Positions 1-5,128 of a DNA stretch of 5,128 nt are shown piece by piece (within the stretch, counting starts at the first letter, position 1; each line of letters opens with the position of its first letter). Position numbers and translations under genes: made by a program. The notes below the pieces were generated by a model. It had not been told where the DNA came from. It was given only the letters and a program-made list of their open reading frames with translations, and did no database searches. The DNA is from AC-69 sp044867345 (GTDB lineage Bacteria; Actinomycetota; UBA4738; HRBIN12), in NCBI GenBank assembly GCA_044867345.1, contig JBIOUU010000163.1:1-5128 (forward strand), written 5' to 3'.

Positions 1-1004
1 GGAAGCCTCGCAAGGAGGAGGGGGACGAGTCACTCGGCGAGTTGCTTCGTCGCCGTATCGGCGACGAAGCAACCGATTCGCTCGTGGCGCCGCTGCTCGG
101 CGGCCTGTTCGCCGGCGACGTCGACCGCCTGAGCGCCCTCGCCACGTTCCCGGAGCTGCCCGAGTGGGAGCGCCGGCAGGGGAGCCTGATCCGCGGCGCC
201 CGGGCCACGGCCCGGGCGGCCGCGAACGCCGCCCCGCCACCACCCATGTTCCTTCGGCCCCGCGGTGGCATGCGGCGGCTCACCGATGCCCTGGCGGCGG
301 CCCTCGGCGACCGGGTCCGATGCGACACACACGTGGTTGCCGTGGACCGGGAGGGGCCCGGCTACGTGGTACATGCCGGGGAGACCGGGTTCTCCGCGGA
401 CGCGGTGGTGCTCGCGACACCGGCGTTCATCTCGGCCGACCTGCTCGAGCGGCTCGCGCCCGAGGCGGCAGCCGCGCTTCGAGGCATCCCGCACGTCTCC
501 ACGGGCGTCCTCTTGCTCGTCTACCCCGAGGGGACGGGCAAGCGATTGCCGGACAGCCCGGGATTCGTGGTTCCGAAGGGGAAACTGGCCATGACGGCGT
601 GCACGCTGGTCTCCCGGAAGTGGCCCGATCCGGTATTCGGGGACCGGGCCGTCGCGCGCTGCTTCGTGGCCGGTTCGGGGGCCGAGGACCTGCTGGACCA
701 ACCCGATGACGCGATCGCGGACGGTGTTGCCCGCCAGCTGTCGGCGATCCTCCCGCTTCCGGCCGAGCCGATGGCTTGGCGCCTGGTCAGGTGGCCCCGG
801 TCGATGCCGCAGTACGAGGTGGGACACCTGGATCGGGTGGCCGCCATCGAGCGGGGCCTTCCCCCCGGGACGTTCCTGGTGGGACCGGCGTACCGTGGGC
901 CCGGGATCGCCGACTGCGTCCGCGGCGGGAACGAGGTTGCGGAGGCGGTCCGGTTGCACCTGGCCGGCCTGCTCCAACCGATCGAAGGGGAGCACGTGAG
1001 ATGA
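1..1004 (+). CDS. hemY: Coproporphyrinogen III oxidase / protoporphyrinogen oxidase, 5'-truncated
   Basis: This FAD-dependent enzyme oxidises coproporphyrinogen III to coproporphyrin III (CgoX role); the older name is protoporphyrinogen oxidase. The frame is open from base 3 to the TGA at 1002-1004, giving 333 visible residues. The family is usually about 450-480 residues, so the N-terminal GxGxxG FAD-binding segment lies upstream of the window. Family signatures seen are GDESLGELLRRRIGDEA, then LLGGLFAGDVDRLS, FLRPRGGMRRLTDAL, VVLATPAF, and the C-terminal FAD-contact region YRGPGIADCVRGGNEVAEAV. The TTG at 42 is internal, because the family signature begins before it. The stop overlaps the hemQ start (ATGA), so the two are co-translated. 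The adjacent HemQ implies the CgoX role; this is inference from context. A perfect inverted repeat at 41-73 lies inside the gene. Confidence 0.93.
   Translation, partial: KPRKEEGDESLGELLRRRIGDEATDSLVAPLLGGLFAGDVDRLSALATFPELPEWERRQGSLIRGARATARAAANAAPPPPMFLRPRGGMRRLTDALAAALGDRVRCDTHVVAVDREGPGYVVHAGETGFSADAVVLATPAFISADLLERLAPEAAAALRGIPHVSTGVLLLVYPEGTGKRLPDSPGFVVPKGKLAMTACTLVSRKWPDPVFGDRAVARCFVAGSGAEDLLDQPDDAIADGVARQLSAILPLPAEPMAWRLVRWPRSMPQYEVGHLDRVAAIERGLPPGTFLVGPAYRGPGIADCVRGGNEVAEAVRLHLAGLLQPIEGEHVR
41..73. repeat. Perfect 15-bp inverted repeat with 3-base centre, inside hemY
   Basis: Bases 41-55 (gttgcttcgtcgccg) are the exact reverse complement of 59-73, separated only by tat at 56-58. The repeat lies wholly in coding sequence and encodes roughly LLRRRIGDEAT, which fits the protein family, so it is not an obvious foldback assembly error. 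The codons in the arms (TTG, CTT, CGT, CGT, GAA, GCA) are of kinds little used in the rest of the gene, where G- or C-ending codons dominate. It could be an mRNA hairpin or a binding site for a dimeric regulator; the function is unknown. Confidence 0.8.
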
Positions 1005-1663
1005 CCGACGCCCTGTACGCCCTCTACCCGGTGTTCAAGGCGCAGGCCACGCTCCGAGACCTGGACGCCGACGATGCCGCCCAGGAGATCGAGAACCTGT
1101 TCAAGGAGTGGGAGGGCCGGATCGCGGTCCGGGGCGTCTACTCGACGGTCGGGTTCCGAGCCGACTCGGACCTCATGCTGTGGCTGATCGGGCCGAGCCC
1201 CGACGAGATGCAGGACGCAGTGGTGCAGTTCCGACGTACGGCCGCGGGCCGGGTGCTCGAACCTGTCTGGATGTTCATGGGCGTCGTGAAGCCGGCCGAG
1301 TTCACCCCCAACCACTCGCCTGCCTTCGCCCGGGGAGAACCGCCGAAGCGATTCCTGAACGTCTATCCGTTCGTCCGGACCTCGGAGTGGTATCTGCTAC
1401 CGCCGCAGGAGCGAGAGGCCCTGCTCCGCGAGCACGGCGAGCGGGGCCGTCGCTTCCCCGACGTCCTGGCCAACACCACGAGCGCGTTCGGCATCAACGA
1501 TTGGGAGTGGATCTTGGCCTTCGAGGCCGACGACCTGGCCCGCATCGTGGAGTGCATCCGGGCGCTCCGCGAGTCGCCGGCCCGCCGGTACACCAAGGAG
1601 GAGGTCCCCTTCATCACCGGTATCCGAAAGGACGTCCGTGAGGCCCTGACCGACCTCACGTAG
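1001..1663 (+). CDS. hemQ: Coproheme decarboxylase, actinobacterial type (HemQ/ChdC)
   Basis: This member of the chlorite-dismutase-like family uses peroxide to decarboxylate the two propionates of iron-coproporphyrin III, giving heme b in the coproporphyrin-dependent pathway. It has 220 residues. The ATG at 1001 overlaps the hemY stop and has an AAGGGGAG Shine-Dalgarno at 985-992, 8 bases upstream. The longer in-frame reading from 776 runs through hemY and is not used. Y122 in NVYPFVRTSEWYLLP matches the catalytic tyrosine of the family. H145 in the REHGERGRRFPD segment matches the proximal heme ligand. H105, 17 residues before Y122, matches in spacing the distal histidine reported for actinobacterial ChdC (H118/Y135 in Corynebacterium diphtheriae, from memory). 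The C-terminal PFITG segment also fits the family. A chlorite dismutase would carry a distal arginine and lacks this signature, so I prefer HemQ. Confidence 0.95.
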   Translation: MTDALYALYPVFKAQATLRDLDADDAAQEIENLFKEWEGRIAVRGVYSTVGFRADSDLMLWLIGPSPDEMQDAVVQFRRTAAGRVLEPVWMFMGVVKPAEFTPNHSPAFARGEPPKRFLNVYPFVRTSEWYLLPPQEREALLREHGERGRRFPDVLANTTSAFGINDWEWILAFEADDLARIVECIRALRESPARRYTKEEVPFITGIRKDVREALTDLT

Positions 1664-1665
1664 CG

Positions 1666-1671
1666 CATAAT
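1666..1671 (+). promoter_or_regulatory. Possible -10 box (CATAAT) after hemQ
   Basis: CATAAT, 5 of 6 to TATAAT, lies in a short A/T-rich island (1666-1675) just after the hemQ stop, in otherwise very GC-rich DNA. A start near 1678 would give a 22-base leader carrying the AAGGGA ribosome site of the small ORF at 1700. No good -35 is seen at 16-18 bases spacing, although such boxes are often weak in actinobacteria. It could drive the small ORF, dehydrogenase and dehydratase genes separately from the heme genes. Confidence 0.25.
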
Positions 1672-1699
1672 TGAAGCGTCCCCGTTCGAAGGGAAGGCC

Positions 1700-1834
1700 G
1701 TGCACGCCAAGGACAAGGGCCGCGAGAAGAGCCAGAAGCGCCAGCCGCAGAAGAACATCAAGGAGAAGCGGGCCGCCAAGCGGGCCAAGAAACAGGGCGG
1801 CCAGACCGTCCACATCACCACGACGTCGCAGTAG
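1700..1834 (+). CDS. Small lysine-rich basic protein, unknown function
   Basis: This 44-residue ORF starts with GTG and ends with TAG at 1832-1834. It has a ribosome site AAGGGA (1689-1694) 5 bases before the start. The product has 10 Lys and 4 Arg against 3 acidic residues, six Gln, and almost no hydrophobic residues. A block around KEKRAAKRAKKQGGQ is followed by a Thr/Ser tail (VHITTTSQ). No signal peptide, membrane segment or cysteine is seen. It is probably disordered, and nucleic-acid or ribosome binding is possible from charge alone. It begins 36 bases after hemQ and ends 6 bases before the dehydrogenase GTG, so translational coupling into the dehydrogenase is likely. The overlapping longer reading in another frame (from TTG 1671) is an Arg/Ser-rich shadow without a ribosome site. 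I recognise no family; the call rests on start, ribosome site and gene-like spacing. Confidence 0.6.
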   Translation: MHAKDKGREKSQKRQPQKNIKEKRAAKRAKKQGGQTVHITTTSQ

Positions 1835-1840
1835 CTCCTC

Positions 1841-2890
1841 GTGTTCGAGGCGTTGCTCGAGGGGTGGGACGGCGAGGAGGTCGTCGTCCGTTTCGACCGC
1901 CACCTCGCGACGTGGATGTTCGTCTGCGTGCACTCCACCAGGTTGGGACCCGCGAGCGGCGGGACCCGGCTGAAGTCCTACGCGGAGCCCGCAGAGGCAC
2001 TCCACGATGGCCTTCGGCTCTCGGGGGCCATGACCGCCAAGAACGCCGTGGCTGGGCTTCCGCTCGGCGGTGGAAAGGCCGTCCTGGCGGTGCCGGAGGT
2101 CCCGCGGGGGGATCGGCGCCGGGAGCTGTTCCTTCGGTACGGCGATCTCGTTCGCTCGCTCGGCGGGACGTACGTCACGGCGTGCGACATGAACACGTCC
2201 GAGCGGGACATGGACGTCGTGGGTGAACGGTGCCCCTACGTGTTCGGCCGCAGCGTCGCACGTGGGGGCTCGGGCACCTCGGCGCCGGCCACCGCGACCG
2301 GGGTGTTCTACGGGATCCGCGCGAGCGTCGCGCACGCGTTCGGCTCATCCGACCTGGATGACCGTACGGTGCTGGTCCAGGGAGTCGGCTCGGTGGGCCG
2401 GAGCCTGGCCCGGCAGCTGGGGGAGGCGGGTGCCCGGTTGCTGTTGACCGACCTGGACCGGGGTCGGGCCGGTGAGGCGGCGGAGGCCCTGGGGGCCGAG
2501 GTCGTGGCCCCCGAGGACGTACTTGGGACGGCCTGCGACGTTTTCTCGCCCAACGCCACCGGCGGGATCCTGTCCCGGAAGACGATCCCCGAGCTCCGCT
2601 GCCGCATCGTGGCCGGCGCCGCCAACAACCAGCTGGCCGATCCGGGGGATGCGGAGCTGTTCGGGCCGCTCGACATCCTGTACGCGCCGGACTACGTGAT
2701 CAACGCCGGCGGCATCATCCACCTGGCCTCGCTCGAGCTGCTCGGTGAGGACGAGGCCAAGAGCGACGAGCGCCTGCTCGGCATCGCCGACACCCTGACC
2801 GAGGTATTCGAGGCGGCCGGGTCGGCGGGGATCTCCACCGGCGCGGCCGCGGAACAGATCGTGGAACGACGGCTGGCGACTGCCGCTTGA
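1841..2890 (+). CDS. Glu/Leu/Phe/Val-family amino-acid dehydrogenase, nearest phenylalanine dehydrogenase
   Basis: This enzyme performs NAD-dependent reversible oxidative deamination of an L-amino acid (Leu, Val or Phe) to the 2-oxo acid plus ammonium in the cytoplasm. It has 349 residues; LeuDH and PheDH are about 350-365. The N-terminal catalytic domain has LGPASGGTR, K67 in MTAKNAVAGL, K79 in GGGKAV and D116 in TACDMNT. These match the substrate and catalytic Lys/Lys/Asp set of the Rhodococcus enzyme. The NAD Rossmann domain has GVGSVG at 181-186 followed by D204, which favours NAD over NADP. AGAANN (258-263) and YAPDYVINAGG follow. The N-terminus (WDGE...RFDR) and the FGRSVARGGSG segment resemble Rhodococcus PheDH as I recall it, whereas KNAVAGL is more LeuDH/ValDH-like, so the substrate is uncertain. 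The GTG at 1841 keeps the family N-terminus; it lacks a clear ribosome site and starts 6 bases after the small ORF, so coupling is likely. Confidence 0.92.
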   Translation: MFEALLEGWDGEEVVVRFDRHLATWMFVCVHSTRLGPASGGTRLKSYAEPAEALHDGLRLSGAMTAKNAVAGLPLGGGKAVLAVPEVPRGDRRRELFLRYGDLVRSLGGTYVTACDMNTSERDMDVVGERCPYVFGRSVARGGSGTSAPATATGVFYGIRASVAHAFGSSDLDDRTVLVQGVGSVGRSLARQLGEAGARLLLTDLDRGRAGEAAEALGAEVVAPEDVLGTACDVFSPNATGGILSRKTIPELRCRIVAGAANNQLADPGDAELFGPLDILYAPDYVINAGGIIHLASLELLGEDEAKSDERLLGIADTLTEVFEAAGSAGISTGAAAEQIVERRLATAA

Positions 2891-2922
2891 CGGAACCGGC
2901 CGCCACCCCGAGCATCGGTGCC

Positions 2923-3276
2923 ATGAGGGACCTCGCATCGATGGAATGCGTGCCGTGCCGGGGCGGCGTTCCGCCGCTCGGGCACGACGAGGCGGAGGCC
3001 TTCCTGGCCGACCTCGGAGGCGGATGGCGGGTGGTGGAGGATCATCACCTGGAGAAGGAATACCGGTTCAAAGACTTCCGGGAAGCCCTGGAGTTCACGA
3101 ACCTGGTGGGTGAGTTGGCGGAGAAGGTTGGACACCACCCCGACATCTCCTTGGCCTGGGGCAGGGTCACGGTGACGATCTGGACCCACAAGATCGACGG
3201 GCTGAACGAGGCCGACTTCGTGTTCGCGGCGAAAGCTGATCGCGCGCTCCAGGAAGCGCAAGCCGGGTCGGGCTGA
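2923..3276 (+). CDS. Pterin-4a-carbinolamine dehydratase (PCD/DCoH family)
   Basis: This enzyme dehydrates 4a-hydroxytetrahydrobiopterin to quinonoid dihydropterin, recycling the cofactor of aromatic amino-acid hydroxylases. Some bacterial members are thought to serve molybdopterin metabolism instead. It has 117 residues, typical for the family. The full PCD active-site pattern is present: E67-x3-H71-H72-P73, W79, H89 and D98, within KVGHHPDISLAWG and WTHKIDGLNEAD. The N-terminus, with LAS...C-PCRGGVPPL, fits the subgroup with this cysteine pair. I chose ATG 2923 because homologues usually begin with DLAS just after the Met. A TTG at 2887, overlapping the dehydrogenase stop as TTGA, would add 12 residues. 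ATG 2941 has GAGGGA 10 bases upstream and is a third option. It lies 32 bases after the dehydrogenase and probably shares its mRNA. Its 3' end is 4 bases from hemL, which converges. Confidence 0.93.
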   Translation: MRDLASMECVPCRGGVPPLGHDEAEAFLADLGGGWRVVEDHHLEKEYRFKDFREALEFTNLVGELAEKVGHHPDISLAWGRVTVTIWTHKIDGLNEADFVFAAKADRALQEAQAGSG

Positions 3277-3280
3277 CCGC

Positions 3281-4555
3281 TCAGCCCTGGAAGGACGACG
3301 CGGCCTCGAGCGTTCGCTCGATCTCCTGAGGGCCGTGAGTCGTCGACAGGGTCCACATCTCGAAGCCGGATGGGGGCAGGTACACGCCCCGGTCCAGCAG
3401 GTGGTGGAAGAACCGGGCGAACCGTTCGTGGTCGGCGGCCCTCGCCTGGTCGAAGGTGCGGACCGGACCGCCGGAGAAGAACACGCTGAGCATCGTCTCG
3501 ACCCGGTTGACGGTTGCCTCGATGCCGGCACGGTCGAAGGATCCCTCGAGGCCCGCGGCGAGCTCCTCGGCGGTCTTGACCAGCTCCGGGTAGGGGTTCC
3601 GATCCCGGGCCATGTCGAGCGCGGCTTTCCCAGCGGCGACCGCCACGGGGTTCCCGGCGAGCGTCCCGGCCTGGTACACGGGGCCGACGGGGGCCAGCCG
3701 CTCCATGACGTCCCGGCGACCACCGAACGCGGCGCTGGGGAACCCGCCGCCCATGACCTTCCCCAGGACCGTGAGGTCCGGATCGACGGAGAAGTGGCCC
3801 TGCGCTCCCCGGTAGGCCAGGCGGAATCCCGTGATGACCTCGTCGAAGATCAGGAGCGATCCGTCCTCGGTGCAGAGTTCCCGGACCCCCTCGAGGAATC
3901 CGGGCTCGGGTGGCACGACGCCCATGTTGGCCGCGACGGGCTCCACGATCACGGCGGCGACCTCGCCGCCATGTCGGGCGAACGCCGCCCGCGCGGCGGC
4001 GAGGTCGTTGTACGGGACGGTGATGGTGTCCCTGGCCGCGCCCTCCGTCACGCCGGGAGACCCCGGGAGCCCGAGCGTCGCGACGCCGGACCCGGCCCCC
4101 TTCGCCAGGAGCGCGTCCGAGTGCCCGTGGTAGCACCCCTCGAACTTCAGGATCGCGTCGCGACCGGTGAACCCCCGGGCCAGGCGGATCGCGCTCATTG
4201 CGGCCTCGGTCCCGCTCGAGACCAGCCGGACCATCTCGACCGAGGGAAGTGCGTCCACGATCCGCTCGGCCAGCTGGACCTCGCCTTCGGTCGGCGCCCC
4301 GAACGAGGTCCCTCGGCGGGCCGCCGAGGTGGCCGCCTCGACGATCTCGGGACAGGCGTGCCCGAAGAGGTTCGCTCCCCATGACTGGACCCAGTCGATG
4401 TAGCGGATGCCGTCGACGTCGGTGACATACGCGCCGCTCCCGCTCGCGACGAACGGTGGTGTTCCCCCCACGGCGCCGAACGCCCGAACCGGGGAATCGA
4501 CGCCACCGGGGATGGAACGCCGGGCGCGCTCGAACAGTTCCTCGGACCCGGTCAT
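3281..4555 (-). CDS. hemL: Glutamate-1-semialdehyde 2,1-aminomutase
   Basis: This PLP-dependent, fold-type I aminotransferase-like enzyme converts glutamate-1-semialdehyde to 5-aminolevulinate, the last step of the C5 route into tetrapyrroles. It acts in the cytoplasm, usually as a homodimer. It has 424 residues, the usual length. The N-terminus SEELFERARRSIPGGVDSPV is characteristic. Also seen are SFGAPTEGE (84-92, gating loop region), SSGTEA (113-118, phosphate contact), EGCYHGH (139-145), D238 in FDEVITGFR (pyridine nitrogen) and K266 in VLGKVMGGGFP (Schiff-base lysine). GTLAGNP at 297-303 completes the set. No Shine-Dalgarno precedes the ATG at 4555. A TAGAAT box ends 7 bases upstream, so a leaderless mRNA is likely. 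msrA lies 25 bases upstream on the same strand. The 3' end is 4 bases from the carbinolamine dehydratase, which points towards it. Confidence 0.97.
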   Translation of the reverse strand: MTGSEELFERARRSIPGGVDSPVRAFGAVGGTPPFVASGSGAYVTDVDGIRYIDWVQSWGANLFGHACPEIVEAATSAARRGTSFGAPTEGEVQLAERIVDALPSVEMVRLVSSGTEAAMSAIRLARGFTGRDAILKFEGCYHGHSDALLAKGAGSGVATLGLPGSPGVTEGAARDTITVPYNDLAAARAAFARHGGEVAAVIVEPVAANMGVVPPEPGFLEGVRELCTEDGSLLIFDEVITGFRLAYRGAQGHFSVDPDLTVLGKVMGGGFPSAAFGGRRDVMERLAPVGPVYQAGTLAGNPVAVAAGKAALDMARDRNPYPELVKTAEELAAGLEGSFDRAGIEATVNRVETMLSVFFSGGPVRTFDQARAADHERFARFFHHLLDRGVYLPPSGFEMWTLSTTHGPQEIERTLEAASSFQG

Positions 4556-4561
4556 GCCGCG

Positions 4562-4567
4562 ATTCTA
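4562..4567 (-). promoter_or_regulatory. Probable -10 box for a leaderless hemL transcript
   Basis: On the minus strand TAGAAT occupies exactly -12 to -7 if the A of the hemL ATG (4555) is +1. It fits the TANNNT rule of actinobacterial housekeeping promoters. The 25-base gap after msrA has no ribosome site, as expected for a leaderless mRNA. No good -35 is seen at 17-18 bases spacing, where the sequence is GC-rich msrA coding. Readthrough from msrA remains possible as well. Confidence 0.5.
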
Positions 4568-4580
4568 GGGACGGCGTCGG

Positions 4581-5105
4581 TCAGGCGCCGCGCGCCGGAA
4601 CGAGCCCGAGCTCTCGCAGGACGCCGATGGGGAGCACGTGGCAGTAGGGCTCGTGGCCGGTCCGCTCGTAGTACCGCTGGTGGTAGCCCTCGGCCGGATA
4701 GAACGCCAAGAAGTCCGTGATCTCGGTGGCGATCGGCCGGTCGAACCGCTCCTGGGCCCGGACCCTGGACGACTCGGCCGCCGCCCGCTGCTCGGGCGTG
4801 TGCGCCAGGACGATGCTCCGGTACTGGTAGCCGATGTCCGGACCCTGCCGGTTCGCCTGCGTCGGGTCGTGCATGGCCCAGAACACCTCGAGCAGCTGGT
4901 CGTAGCTCACCTGCTCCTGGTCGAACGTGACCTGCACGACCTCGGCGTGGCCGGTCGTGTCCGTGCAGACCTGCTCGTAGGTCGGGTTCTCCACGAACCC
5001 TCCGCTGTAGCCGGAGACGACGTCGATCACGCCGGGGACCTGCCGGAACACCCACTCCACGCCCCAGAAGCAACCGGCGCCGAACGTCGCGGTCTCGAAT
5101 GCCAT
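4581..5105 (-). CDS. msrA: Peptide-methionine (S)-S-oxide reductase
   Basis: This enzyme reduces the S epimer of methionine sulfoxide in proteins and free methionine, using thioredoxin-type reductants. It has 174 residues, typical of compact MsrA. The nucleophile is C12 in GAGCFWGVEW. The residues that line up by spacing with E. coli Glu94, Asp129 and Tyr134 are E54 (GHAEVV), D90 and Y95 (DIGYQYRS). C155 in HEPYCHV is the probable resolving cysteine near the C-terminus. I chose ATG 5105 over the in-frame ATG 5123, because a full AAGGAGGT ribosome site lies between them and the GCFWG motif sits close to the N-terminus as usual. The gene lies 25 bases upstream of hemL on the same strand. No msrB domain is fused. 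Its promoter must be in or beyond the last 23 bases of the window. Confidence 0.97.
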   Translation of the reverse strand: MAFETATFGAGCFWGVEWVFRQVPGVIDVVSGYSGGFVENPTYEQVCTDTTGHAEVVQVTFDQEQVSYDQLLEVFWAMHDPTQANRQGPDIGYQYRSIVLAHTPEQRAAAESSRVRAQERFDRPIATEITDFLAFYPAEGYHQRYYERTGHEPYCHVLPIGVLRELGLVPARGA

Positions 5106-5108
5106 GGA

Positions 5109-5116
5109 ACCTCCTT
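5109..5116 (-). promoter_or_regulatory. Strong ribosome binding site of msrA
   Basis: AAGGAGGT on the minus strand is a full-length anti-Shine-Dalgarno match, 3 bases before the ATG at 5105 (4-base gap if counted from AAGGAGG). It decides the start in favour of 5105 and against ATG 5123, which lies upstream of it. The spacing is slightly short of the usual optimum. Confidence 0.75.
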
Positions 5117-5128
5117 GGCTCATCTATC

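Noticed and set aside
12..24. Internal AAGGAGGAGGGGG resembling a ribosome site
   Set aside because: No start codon lies at suitable spacing. It encodes the charged KEEG linker of the hemY product in the open frame.
197..218. 10-bp GC-only inverted repeat (cgcccgggcc / ggcccgggcg) with 2-base spacer in hemY
   Set aside because: It encodes the repetitive ARATARA segment with the preferred gcc/cgg codons, so codon bias alone can explain it, unlike the repeat at 41-73.
776..1000. Upstream extension of the hemQ frame to 776
   Set aside because: It overlaps hemY coding sequence and is Arg/Pro/Gly-rich. The family N-terminus and the ribosome site both place the start at 1001.
30..1315. Long - strand open frames opposite hemY and hemQ
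   Set aside because: Arg/Pro/Gly-rich shadows lying opposite two well-supported genes, with no motifs.
1397..2335. 312-codon - strand frame across hemQ, the small ORF and the dehydrogenase
   Set aside because: It crosses three + strand genes and has no domain signature; a shadow frame.
2491..2514. Hairpin gggggcc / ggccccc inside the dehydrogenase gene
   Set aside because: A short 7-bp stem of G and C only, with preferred codons and no T-run; expected by chance at this GC content.
3045..4382. 445-codon open frame on the - strand, longer than hemL itself
   Set aside because: It overlaps hemL in another frame, is Arg/Gly/Pro-rich without any family motif, and has no ribosome site. It is a high-GC shadow of hemL, whose frame has complete catalytic motifs.
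3335..4384. 349-codon open frame antisense to hemL
   Set aside because: Low-complexity Gly/Arg/Glu composition and no recognisable domain. Long antisense frames are expected in DNA of this GC content.

Overview
The window is a dense, high-GC (about 70% by eye) stretch of bacterial chromosome. It most likely comes from an actinobacterium, possibly an uncultured lineage. The evidence is GC-ending codon use, frequent GTG/TTG starts, an actinobacterial-type coproheme decarboxylase (HemQ/ChdC) next to a coproporphyrinogen oxidase, and an amino-acid dehydrogenase that most resembles the Rhodococcus phenylalanine dehydrogenase. I cannot name a genus.

Layout. The + strand holds the 3' part of hemY/cgoX (1-1004, cut by the window edge), hemQ/chdC (1001-1663, overlapping hemY by ATGA), an unlisted lysine-rich mini-protein gene (1700-1834), a Leu/Phe/Val-type amino-acid dehydrogenase gene (1841-2890), and a pterin-4a-carbinolamine dehydratase gene (about 2923-3276). 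Converging on it after only 4 bases, the - strand holds hemL (4555 down to 3281), preceded by msrA (5105 down to 4581). There is no non-coding stretch above 300 bases. I see no tRNA, rRNA, CRISPR, insertion sequence or convincing intrinsic terminator.

How the genes work together. Tetrapyrrole synthesis is the main theme. HemL makes 5-aminolevulinate at the start of the C5 pathway. HemY/CgoX and HemQ/ChdC act near the end of the coproporphyrin-dependent branch, where coproporphyrinogen III becomes coproporphyrin III, iron is inserted by an enzyme outside the window, and coproheme becomes heme b. The dehydrogenase and carbinolamine dehydratase form a possible second pair linked to aromatic amino acids or pterins. 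MsrA repairs oxidised methionine.

Most notable signals. (1) A perfect 15-bp inverted repeat with a 3-base centre (41-73) lies inside the hemY coding sequence and uses codons that are otherwise uncommon here. (2) A TAGAAT box sits exactly at -12 to -7 of the hemL ATG, with no Shine-Dalgarno sequence, which suggests a leaderless hemL mRNA. (3) A 44-residue, strongly basic ORF sits between hemQ and the dehydrogenase. (4) The dehydrogenase has a mixed LeuDH/PheDH active-site signature and is joined to a pterin recycling enzyme. I found no clear evidence of a wholly new defence, mobile or biosynthetic system.
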